Source: Demequina sp. NBRC 110052 (GTDB lineage: Bacteria > Actinomycetota > Actinomycetes > Actinomycetales > Demequinaceae). From it: a stretch of DNA of 64,000 nt. The notes under the pieces were generated by a model. It did no database searches and had not been told where the DNA came from. It was given only the letters and a program-made list of their open reading frames with translations. The translations under genes were made by a program, and so were the position numbers. The stretch is taken from NCBI RefSeq assembly GCF_002090075.1, contig NZ_BBRI01000002.1, positions 620,001 through 684,000 of the forward strand. The letters are read 5' to 3'. Positions 18,984 through 26,103 of the stretch are shown piece after piece; position 1 is the stretch's first letter; the number at the start of each line of letters is the position of its first letter.

Positions 18984-19466
18984 ATGCCCCGGACCCGTGC
19001 ACAGATCCTCGAGGCCGCCGAGCGAGGCGCGGCGCACCTGCTGTCGCGGACGGACGCCGACCCGGCGCTCGAGTTGGGGGACGCATATCTGGGTCGGCGG
19101 GTCGCCGATGTCCTCACGCATCTGCACGGCTGGCACGGGCTGTTCGAGGGGTGGGTCGCGGCGATGCGCAACGACGAGTCGCCCGCCTTCCCCGCGGAGG
19201 GCTACACGTGGAGCACTCTGGCCGACCTCAACGACAGCATCTATGAGCGCTTCAAGGAGCTTGACTACGCCGCCGCGCGTGAGGCGTTCGTCGGCTCCCA
19301 TACGGCCGTCGTCGCGCTCGTGGGCACCCTCGAGGATGAGTTGCTGATCGCGACCGACGCGCTCGACTGGCTCGGCAACGAGGCGTTGGGCGACGTGGCA
19401 CATGAGTGCCTCGGCGGGCACTACGAGTGGGCCGAGGGCATTCTCGATGCGGCTGGCGCCCCGTAG
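18984..19466 (+). CDS. ClbS/DfsB family four-helix protein
   Basis: 160 aa from ATG 18984. MPRTRAQILEAAERGAAHLL, VADVLTHLHGWHGLFEGW, GYTWSTLADLND and TYGHYEWA-like C-terminal residues (LGGHYEWAEGIL) match the ClbS/DUF1706 family. ClbS itself protects colibactin producers by opening a cyclopropane, while DfsB relatives are of unknown function; no colibactin-like cluster is present. It is transcribed divergently from the FAH-family gene and lies 9 bases before a membrane protein gene on the same strand. Confidence 0.8.
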   Translation: MPRTRAQILEAAERGAAHLLSRTDADPALELGDAYLGRRVADVLTHLHGWHGLFEGWVAAMRNDESPAFPAEGYTWSTLADLNDSIYERFKELDYAAAREAFVGSHTAVVALVGTLEDELLIATDALDWLGNEALGDVAHECLGGHYEWAEGILDAAGAP

Positions 19467-19475
19467 CCTGGCCGC

Positions 19476-20579
19476 ATGACCGACGCTCATGCCAGCCCCA
19501 GCGTCGGGCCTGCCGAAGCGCTGGTGAAGGCGGGGCGCATCGGCGGCCTGGATCTGGCGCGAGCCGTCGCGTTCATAGGCATGGCGGCGGCGCACATCGG
19601 CGACGACGGCGCCCGCGGCACGGGTGACGGCTGGACGTGGCTGTGGGTGTCTCACGGCCTCCCCTCGGCGCTGTTCGCGGTGCTCGCAGGGGTGTCGATG
19701 GGGATCATGGACGCGCGCGCCCCGTCCGTGCTGCACACGCGCGTGAGGGTCGTGGTGCGCGCAGGCATCCTGATCGCCGCTGGCGCGATCCTCACAGCGC
19801 TCGAGACGCCTGTCTACGTCATCCTCGCCAACCTGGGTCTCATGATGCTGCTCGCGCTGGTCGCATTGAGATCGCGCACCGTCTGGCTGTGGGCGGGCGC
19901 TGCCGCGACGCTGGTGGGAGGCGCGCTGCTGCTGCCCGTCGTGCAGGACTGGGCCACCGCGTCGGGCGCTGACTCTTGGCCGGTGCTCGACCGGATCTGG
20001 TGGCACCACTACCCCGCCCTGGCATGGGCGGGCTACCTGCTGCTCGGTCTTGCGATCTCGCGTCTCGATCTGCGCGCCGGAGCGTCGCGCGTGATGCTCG
20101 TGGCGGGAGGCGCGTCGGTCGCCGGCGCCGGGACGATGCTGGGCCTCGCATACGGCGCTACCCCTCCGTGGCCCACCGCGATGTTCGGGTGGGCGCCCGC
20201 GTGGGCCTCGCTCACGCCGCACTCCAACTCGGCGCTGGAGATGGTCGTGACGGCCGGCGCCGCGTGTGCCGTGCTCGGCGCAGCGCTGTGGCTCTCTGAC
20301 CTGAGCGGTCGATGGCTGCAACCGCTGAGAGACCTGGGGGCGATGGCGTTCACGGCGTACGTGGCCCACGTGCTCGTGATCGCGATCGCGGGCAACGACA
20401 TCGTCCATGAGCCGAGCAATGTGGCGCTCGTGTCGCTGGTCGTGTCGTTCACCGTGCTCGCATGGGGCTACCGTCGGTGGCGCCCGCAGGGCCCGCTCGA
20501 GGAGCTCATGTCTCGCGCCTCGACTTCAGCGGCCGACGCCGTGGTCGCCCGCGGGGGCACGCGCGCCCGGTCTGCATGA
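19476..20579 (+). CDS. Multi-span membrane protein, DUF418/heparan-acetyltransferase-like
   Basis: 367 aa with about nine to ten hydrophobic spans. The opening GRIGGLDLARAVAFIGMAAAHI resembles the first helix of the HGSNAT/DUF1624/DUF418 group of membrane acyltransferase-like proteins (R-x-x-x-L-D-x-x-R-G with His in helix 1). The C-terminal spans (GAMAFTAYVAHVLVIAIAG) are also typical. It may transfer acyl groups across the membrane, but catalysis is inferred only from resemblance. It directly follows the ClbS-like gene. Confidence 0.7.
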   Translation: MTDAHASPSVGPAEALVKAGRIGGLDLARAVAFIGMAAAHIGDDGARGTGDGWTWLWVSHGLPSALFAVLAGVSMGIMDARAPSVLHTRVRVVVRAGILIAAGAILTALETPVYVILANLGLMMLLALVALRSRTVWLWAGAAATLVGGALLLPVVQDWATASGADSWPVLDRIWWHHYPALAWAGYLLLGLAISRLDLRAGASRVMLVAGGASVAGAGTMLGLAYGATPPWPTAMFGWAPAWASLTPHSNSALEMVVTAGAACAVLGAALWLSDLSGRWLQPLRDLGAMAFTAYVAHVLVIAIAGNDIVHEPSNVALVSLVVSFTVLAWGYRRWRPQGPLEELMSRASTSAADAVVARGGTRARSA

Positions 20580-20623
20580 CGTCTCGCCGCGCGCGCGTCA
20601 GTGCCCGCGCATAGTCTCGGCTC

Positions 20624-21622
20624 ATGCACCGCGCGCCCGCCGATGTCGTCGAGTGGCTGCTGGACTCGGATCCGGCCGTCCGCTGGCAGGTGCTGCGCGA
20701 CCTCAAGGACGCGTCTGCGGACGTGGTCGCGGACGAGCGTGCCCGCGTCGCGCACGTCGGGTGGGGCGCCGCGCTGCTGGATGCGCGGCGTCCCGACGGA
20801 TCGTGGGAGGCGGGAGCGCACTGGCCGGACTGGGCGACCATGGAGATCGTCACGACCGAGGGCCAGCCGTGGACAGCGACGGCGCCGGTGCTCACCGAGC
20901 TGCGACTGCTGGGTGCGGATCCTCACGACCCCGCCGTGGCCGACGCGGTCTCGCGCGCGACCGCGGCGGTGCGGTGGGAGTACGCGAACGAGCCCTTCTG
21001 GGACGGCGAGGTGGAGCCGTGCATCAACTCCGCCACCGTGTCCAGCGGCGTCTACTTTGGGCACGACGTCAGCGGCATCGTGAACCGCCTGCTCACGGAG
21101 CAGATGGCGGACGGCGGCTGGAACTGCGAGCAGGAGAACGGCTCAGTGCGCGGGTCGTTCGACACGACCATCTCCGTCGTCGAAGCGCTCCTCGCGTACG
21201 AGCGAGCCGCCCACGCGGGCACGCTCCCGCCCCCGGGTGCCGACGCACCCGACCTGGACGTCGTCGCCGACCGACGCGACGGCGGCGAGGAGTACCTGCT
21301 CGCACGGCACCTGTTCAGGCGCCTCAGCACGCGCGAAGTGGCGCAGGAGCGCTACCTCCAGCCGACGTTCCCCACGCGCTGGGGACACGACATCCTGCGC
21401 GGGCTCGAGCACTTCCGCGAGCGCGGCAGCACACCCGACATCAGGCTCGCCGAGGCGATCGAGGAGATCGCGGATCTGCGCATGCCGGACGGCCGCTGGC
21501 CGCTGTCCCGCACTGTCCGCGGGCGCACGCACACGCACATGGAAGGCCCCGCCGGCACGCCGAGCCGGTGGATCACCCTCAAGGCGCTCCGGGTGCTGCG
21601 CTGGTGGAGCGAGGCGGCGTAG
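20624..21622 (+). CDS. Prenyltransferase/squalene-cyclase-like alpha-barrel protein
   Basis: 332 aa. Repeated helix pairs with QW-like turns (RRPDGSWEAGAHWPDW, QMADGGWNCEQENGS, RMPDGRWPLSR) suggest an alpha/alpha toroid as in squalene cyclases and protein prenyltransferases. No DxDD cyclase motif is seen, and no terpene genes are nearby, so substrate and catalysis are unknown. Conserved-looking His and Cys (PCINSA, THTHMEGP) could bind metal. It is a single gene with no strong promoter recognised. Confidence 0.6.
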   Translation: MHRAPADVVEWLLDSDPAVRWQVLRDLKDASADVVADERARVAHVGWGAALLDARRPDGSWEAGAHWPDWATMEIVTTEGQPWTATAPVLTELRLLGADPHDPAVADAVSRATAAVRWEYANEPFWDGEVEPCINSATVSSGVYFGHDVSGIVNRLLTEQMADGGWNCEQENGSVRGSFDTTISVVEALLAYERAAHAGTLPPPGADAPDLDVVADRRDGGEEYLLARHLFRRLSTREVAQERYLQPTFPTRWGHDILRGLEHFRERGSTPDIRLAEAIEEIADLRMPDGRWPLSRTVRGRTHTHMEGPAGTPSRWITLKALRVLRWWSEAA

Positions 21623-21654
21623 CGGGGCCGTGCGCGGCGCGTCGACGCCGTTGT

Positions 21655-21690
21655 AAACCGGTTGACAACCTGCATGTTTACCGGTTAACT
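21655..21690 (+). promoter_or_regulatory. Promoter and twin operators of the marR gene
   Basis: TTGACA (21662-21667), a 17-base spacer and TTAACT (21685-21690) form a near-consensus sigma-70-type promoter. Transcription would start at or next to the ATG at 21698, giving a leaderless message. Two palindromic cores, AACCGGTT (21656-21663) and ACCGGT (21680-21685), 23 bases apart, overlap the promoter and probably bind the MarR protein. Confidence 0.7.
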
Positions 21691-21697
21691 CAGTGAC

Positions 21698-22138
21698 ATG
21701 CTCAAGGATCTCGCCTACCTGCTCCAGGAGACCGTCACGCGCATGGAACACCGGGTGAACACACGGCTCAGGTCTGAGCTCGGAGTCTCGTTCAACCTGT
21801 TTCAGTTCCTCGCGATCGTGGCCGACGAGGAGCCCACCGACGTCACCGATCTCGCTTCGTGCCTGTACATCTCGAAGGCAGCCGTGAGCAAGCGTCTGCC
21901 CGCGCTAACCGAGGAAGGCTGGCTCACCGTCTCTGCGGAGCCAGGCCACGGTCGCCGGCTCCGAATCCAACTCACGGACAAGGGCCGCACTCTCGTGGCC
22001 GATGGCGACGCGATCATCGAGCGCGCCCTCACGGAGGCCTTCGGCGACTCCGTCAGCTCCGATGACGTGGCCCGCATGCACGCACTCATGACCACCGTCA
22101 ACGCACGACTGATCGCCACTGAGGAGCCATGGCTGTGA
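21698..22138 (+). CDS. MarR family transcriptional regulator
   Basis: 146 aa. The winged helix-turn-helix core is visible in PTDVTDLASCLYISKAAVSKRLPALTEEGWLTVSAEPGHGRRLRIQLTDKG (within residues 48-98). No ribosome-binding site precedes the ATG, consistent with leaderless translation from the promoter at 21662. It overlaps the following oxidoreductase gene by 10 bases. Autorepression through the two palindromes in its promoter, relieved by an electrophile or phenolic ligand, is the likely mechanism (inference). Confidence 0.88.
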   Translation: MLKDLAYLLQETVTRMEHRVNTRLRSELGVSFNLFQFLAIVADEEPTDVTDLASCLYISKAAVSKRLPALTEEGWLTVSAEPGHGRRLRIQLTDKGRTLVADGDAIIERALTEAFGDSVSSDDVARMHALMTTVNARLIATEEPWL

Positions 22139-22788
22139 ACATCCTCGTCATCATCGGACACCCCATCCAGGACAGCTTCAACCATGCCCTTGCACGCGCG
22201 TACGCCGACGCAGCCCGCACCCACGGCGCCGAGGTCCAGGTGATCGACCTCGCGACGGACGCCACCCCGGATCACCCGCGCGAACGCAGCGACGTGCGCC
22301 TGCCCCGGTCCGACCGAGAGATCGATCTCGACGAGCACGTCAGGGACTACGCGGAGCGCCTGCGCACCGCAGACCACATCGCCCTGTTTTATCCAATGTG
22401 GTGGGGCACCTACCCTGCCGTGCTCAAGCAGTTCTTCGACCGCGTGCTGCTCTCGGGCGACGCCTACGCGAGCCGCGTCCACTCGAGTTCCTGGATCCGC
22501 GGCCTGCGCGGCCGCACGGCGCGCATCGTCCACACCGCGGACAGCCCCCGACTCTTCACGTGGCTCGCCTACCGGGACTCGTCGATCTCCTCCGTCAAGA
22601 CGGCGACCCTCTGGTACACGGGCATTCGGACCATCGGCGTGCGGTACCTCGCGCCCGTCCGCAGCTCCTCGCCTGAGCGCCGGCGACGCTGGCTGACAAG
22701 GATCGCGCGGGACGGCGTCGCCGACGCCAAGCGCAGGCCGGAGCCAGGCAAATCCATGGCTCACGCGCGCGACCTGCTCTCAACCTGA
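22129..22788 (+). CDS. NAD(P)H quinone oxidoreductase-like flavoprotein
   Basis: 219 aa. NILVIIGHPIQDSFNHALARAY and DHIALFYPMWWGTYPAVLKQFFDRVL are typical of the NQO1/MdaB/KefF flavodoxin-like fold, which reduces quinones with two electrons. A long C-terminal basic section (SSPERRRRWLTR) is present. It is cotranscribed with the marR gene it overlaps, so the pair probably forms a quinone- or drug-responsive detoxification unit. Confidence 0.87.
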   Translation: MAVNILVIIGHPIQDSFNHALARAYADAARTHGAEVQVIDLATDATPDHPRERSDVRLPRSDREIDLDEHVRDYAERLRTADHIALFYPMWWGTYPAVLKQFFDRVLLSGDAYASRVHSSSWIRGLRGRTARIVHTADSPRLFTWLAYRDSSISSVKTATLWYTGIRTIGVRYLAPVRSSSPERRRRWLTRIARDGVADAKRRPEPGKSMAHARDLLST

Positions 22789-22837
22789 CGTGGGCCCGGC
22801 GGGCACCCCTGCGCCCCGCACCGGCGCTGCTGGGACA

Positions 22838-23737
22838 ATGGCACTCATGACCCTCGACTCCCCCGCCGTCGCGCGCACACTCGCGCGCGACGCGTGGGAG
22901 CCGCTCGCGCTTGCCCATGCCGAGCGCGCGGACGCCATGACCGCCGGGCACCGCGCGCGAGCGGGACGCCGCGAGCGGCACGCGATCGAGGACTTCCTGT
23001 TCGAGTACTACTCGACGAAGGCCTCCCACCTGGCGCGCTGGCACCCCGGCCCCGGCATCGGGCTTGAGAATGCCGACGCGCATGCCGGGTGGCGCTTCTA
23101 CCGCACCGAGGCGGGCGTCACCCGGGTGGACGTCGAGGCGTTCCTCGAGGCGCGCGGCTCGACCGTGGACTACGTCGAGGCACTGCTGACCCGCACCGCG
23201 GCCCGGCCCGCATCGTTCGGCTGCTTTGGGCTGCACGAATGGGCGATGGTCTACCGGATGCACGAGGACGACCTGCGGCATCCCTTGCCGCTGCGGCTCG
23301 GTTCGGAAGGCACCGACGCGGTCGTCGAGTCGCACCCGATCCGCTGCACGCACTTCGACGCGTTCCGCTTCTTCACCCCCGAGGCGCGACCTCTCAACGC
23401 GACTCAGCCCACGCGCGAGACGCAGCCCGCCATGGAGCAGCCCGGCTGCCTGCACGGGAACATGGATCTCTACAAGTGGGCCATGAAGCTGGCGCCCGCG
23501 ATTCCCTCCTCGCTGACGCTCGACGCCTTCGCGCTGGCGATGGGCGTGCGCCAGGTGGATATGCAGGCCTCGCCGTACGACGTGTCCTCGTACGGGCTCG
23601 AGGCGATCGCCATCGAGACACCTGAGGGCAAGCGTGAGTACGCGGCCCGGCAGCGCGAGTTCGCCGAGCGCGGCGCGGTGCTGCGCGAGCGGATCCTCGC
23701 AGCGATCAGCGCGCTGCGCGCATCGGCTCCCGCGTAG
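22838..23737 (+). CDS. Conserved actinobacterial protein, often named 3-methyladenine DNA glycosylase
   Basis: About 299 aa from ATG 22838 (MTL at 22847 also possible). It has [57 protein letters not shown] and [20 protein letters not shown], the marks of a well-conserved actinobacterial family annotated in databases as 3-methyladenine DNA glycosylase. I see no helix-hairpin-helix motif, so that activity is uncertain. Its 3' end overlaps the convergent F420-reductase-like gene by 32 bases. Confidence 0.7.
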   Translation: MALMTLDSPAVARTLARDAWEPLALAHAERADAMTAGHRARAGRRERHAIEDFLFEYYSTKASHLARWHPGPGIGLENADAHAGWRFYRTEAGVTRVDVEAFLEARGSTVDYVEALLTRTAARPASFGCFGLHEWAMVYRMHEDDLRHPLPLRLGSEGTDAVVESHPIRCTHFDAFRFFTPEARPLNATQPTRETQPAMEQPGCLHGNMDLYKWAMKLAPAIPSSLTLDAFALAMGVRQVDMQASPYDVSSYGLEAIAIETPEGKREYAARQREFAERGAVLRERILAAISALRASAPA

Positions 23738-24377
23738 CGGCCTGCACCAAAGTGCGCAGTTCGGCAGCGCTCACACTCGCGCCGAAGGCCGGCGTGCCGG
23801 GCTCGAGGCGTCGACCCTCCGCAAGACTCCCGATCGGCAGCGGATCGAAGCCCATGCTGTCGACGAGTCGCGCGAGGGCACCGACCGCGTCGGGGTCGTC
23901 GCCCGCGAGCGCGATCGCCCGGCGCTCGGACGCGCCGGCCGGCAGCGGGCCTTCGTCGAGGTCGTGGTAGCCCATGTGGTTGAACGCCTTGACCACGCGC
24001 GAGCCCGCGAGATGGCGCGCGACGATCTGGGACGTCGTCGTCGAGGGGTCGGTGAGATCGTCCCGCACCCCGTCGACCTCCCACCAGTAGTTCATGGCGT
24101 CGGCGACGAGGGCGCCTTCGAGGACGTGGGGGTCGAGGCTCGTGAACTTGCCGAGCGGAAGCGCAAGCACGATCGCGTCGGCCTGGGCCGCCACCTCGCG
24201 AGCGGTGGCGACGCGGGCACCGGGAGCGAGCACCTCGACGGTGAGCTCGATGCGCTCAGCGTCACCCGATCCGGCGACGACCACGTCGAGCCCAGCAGCG
24301 ACGCCCAGGCGTGCGAGCACTGTGCCGAGCTTGCCCGCTCCGAGGATGCCCAGCGTGCGAACCTCAGGGACGGTCAC
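23706..24377 (-). CDS. NADPH-F420 reductase-like NAD(P)-binding protein
   Basis: 223 aa from GTG 24377, overlapping the upstream gene by 4 bases. The N-terminal Rossmann fold [16 protein letters not shown] binds NADP(H). [19 protein letters not shown] and [22 protein letters not shown] match the F420H2:NADP oxidoreductase (Fno)/YqeC-like family. It is coupled to an LLM oxidoreductase, which may use the F420H2 it generates (inference). It is a distant paralogue of the gene at 52214-52861. Confidence 0.82.
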   Translation of the reverse strand: MTVPEVRTLGILGAGKLGTVLARLGVAAGLDVVVAGSGDAERIELTVEVLAPGARVATAREVAAQADAIVLALPLGKFTSLDPHVLEGALVADAMNYWWEVDGVRDDLTDPSTTTSQIVARHLAGSRVVKAFNHMGYHDLDEGPLPAGASERRAIALAGDDPDAVGALARLVDSMGFDPLPIGSLAEGRRLEPGTPAFGASVSAAELRTLVQAATREPMRAAR

Positions 24378-25432
24378 GCGGACTCCCCTGACGCGAGGCG
24401 GTCGCGGACCTGCGGGATCACCTCGGTGCCGAGCAGTTCGACGGCACGCATGCGAGCCGAGGCAGGCATCGCCCCGCCACCGGTGTAGACGAAGTCGAAG
24501 CGCCCCACCCCCAGTCCACCGATGGCGGCTGCCATCTTGGCGGCGACGGTGTCGGGCGACCCGACGTACAGCGAGCCGTGCGCCACCTCGTTCTCGAACT
24601 GTGCGCGCGACATCGGTCCCCATCCGCGCTCGCCGCCGATGCGATCCATCATCGCCTTGTAGCCCGGGTAGTAGAGTTCCTTGGCCTCCTCGTCGGTCGC
24701 GGCGATGAAGCCGTGGCTGTGCATGCCCACGGGGTAGGCGGTAGTGCCGAACTTCTCCGTCGCTCGTCGGTAGAGGTCGACGTACGGAGCGAAGCGCCCC
24801 GGGTCGCCGCCGATGATCGCGAGCATGAGGCGAAAGCCGTGGCGAGCGGTGCGCAGCACAGACTCAGGCGAGCCGCCGACCCCCACCCAGGTCTTGAGCG
24901 CGCCCGAGTCGGTCTTGGGATACACGTCGGCATCGTGGAGCGACGCACGCGTCGTGCCGGACCACGTGACCGGCTTCTCGGTGAGGAGTTGAGCGAACAG
25001 GTCGAGCTTTTCCTCGAACAGCACCTCATAGTCCTTGAGGTCGTAGCCGAACAGCGGGAAGGACTCGGTGAAGGAGCCGCGGCCCAGGATGACCTCGGCT
25101 CGCCCGTCCGAGACGGCATCCAGCGTCGCGAAGCGCTGGAACACGCGCACCGGGTCGTCCGACGACAGCACAGTGACGGCTGAACCGAGGGACACGTGCT
25201 GCGTGCGAGACGCGATCGCCGCCAGGACCATCTCGGGCGAGGAGATTGCGAAGTCGGCGCGGTGGTGCTCTCCCAGGCCCACGGCGTTGATGCCGATCTG
25301 ATCGGCGAGCGCCGCCTCGTCGACCACTTGGCGCAGCGCCGCCGCATGCGACATGGGCTCGCCCGAGTCGTGCAGGGCGAGGTCGCCGAAGGTCTCGATG
25401 CCGAACTGCAGGTCGGCGGCGGGTGTGGTCAC
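24374..25432 (-). CDS. LLM-class flavin-dependent oxidoreductase
   Basis: 352 aa from GTG 25432 with GAGGAG upstream. The TIM-barrel luciferase-like pattern is clear: [75 protein letters not shown] and [11 protein letters not shown]. It binds FMN or F420. The substrate is unknown. Overlap with the F420-reductase-like gene suggests coupled cofactor recycling. A palindrome in its upstream region (25457-25478) may be an operator. Confidence 0.9.
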   Translation of the reverse strand: MTTPAADLQFGIETFGDLALHDSGEPMSHAAALRQVVDEAALADQIGINAVGLGEHHRADFAISSPEMVLAAIASRTQHVSLGSAVTVLSSDDPVRVFQRFATLDAVSDGRAEVILGRGSFTESFPLFGYDLKDYEVLFEEKLDLFAQLLTEKPVTWSGTTRASLHDADVYPKTDSGALKTWVGVGGSPESVLRTARHGFRLMLAIIGGDPGRFAPYVDLYRRATEKFGTTAYPVGMHSHGFIAATDEEAKELYYPGYKAMMDRIGGERGWGPMSRAQFENEVAHGSLYVGSPDTVAAKMAAAIGGLGVGRFDFVYTGGGAMPASARMRAVELLGTEVIPQVRDRLASGESA

Positions 25433-25456
25433 GGTGGCACTCCTCAGGGACGCTGA

Positions 25457-25478
25457 ATTACTTGACTACGCATGTAAT
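25457..25478. promoter_or_regulatory. Inverted repeat upstream of the LLM oxidoreductase gene
   Basis: ATTAC-N12-GTAAT lies 25 bases before the GTG start in an otherwise AT-poor region, at promoter distance. It is a candidate operator for a dimeric repressor; no specific regulator is recognised. Confidence 0.45.
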
Positions 25479-25553
25479 CAGCACCGCGGGGCGCGCAGAT
25501 ATTCCTGCACCCCGACTCGAACGCCACCGCCGCGGCGCGCGCGTGCACGCACG

Positions 25554-26063
25554 TCAGTGGCCCACCGCCGCGACGCAGGCGCCATCCATGATCGGGCCAG
25601 CCACCTCGACCTCGACCTCGTCCTCATTCACCCAGCCGAACACGCATCCGCCCGCGGGCCCTGTCGAATCGAAGTAGACGATCGCCGGACCGTCGCTCAC
25701 GGCGACCTCCTGCAGCCCTGCCCCTTCGAGAATGGCCCTCACGGCATCGGGCGGATACGCGCCGTCGGCACGCAGATCCTCCAGCACGGGCCGCACGGCG
25801 TCAGCCGCCGCCTGCGCCGGCGCGAAGGCCTCGGCGCCGATCGGCATGTGGTCGCGATACCGCTCGTTGACGTCCATCATCAGCTGAGGGTCGTAGGGCA
25901 CGCAGCCCTCGGGCGGCTCCTGACCCTCGACGATCGGGCACGCGAACGAGGGAGACGCCGACGGCGACGCGCTGCTCACCACGGTCGGCGCACCGGCCCC
26001 AGCCTGGCAGCCTGCCAGCATTGCCGCGCCCGCAAGCGCCACCAACCAAGCTCGCCGCCCCAT
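25554..26063 (-). CDS. Putative lipoprotein of unknown function
   Basis: 169 aa from ATG 26063. A signal peptide ends in a lipobox (AAMLAGCQAG), a Ser/Pro/Ala linker follows, then a globular domain with CPIVEGQEPPEGCVPYDPQLMMDVN, GAGLQEVAVSDGPAIVYFD and GGCVFGWVNEDEVEVEVAG, ending with GACVAAVGH. Four cysteines could pair outside the cell. No family recognised. It is divergent from the helicase gene, with about 40 bases between starts. Confidence 0.7.
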   Translation of the reverse strand: MGRRAWLVALAGAAMLAGCQAGAGAPTVVSSASPSASPSFACPIVEGQEPPEGCVPYDPQLMMDVNERYRDHMPIGAEAFAPAQAAADAVRPVLEDLRADGAYPPDAVRAILEGAGLQEVAVSDGPAIVYFDSTGPAGGCVFGWVNEDEVEVEVAGPIMDGACVAAVGH

Positions 26064-26103
26064 GATCACAACGTAGCGTCGCCCTCGGCTTAGACACGGG
26101 ACA

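Noticed and set aside
18135..20408. 757-codon frame that would extend the FAH-family protein at its N-terminus
   Set aside because: The added 496 residues are Arg/His/Gly-rich antisense of the ClbS-like and membrane genes; the true start is ATG 18920.
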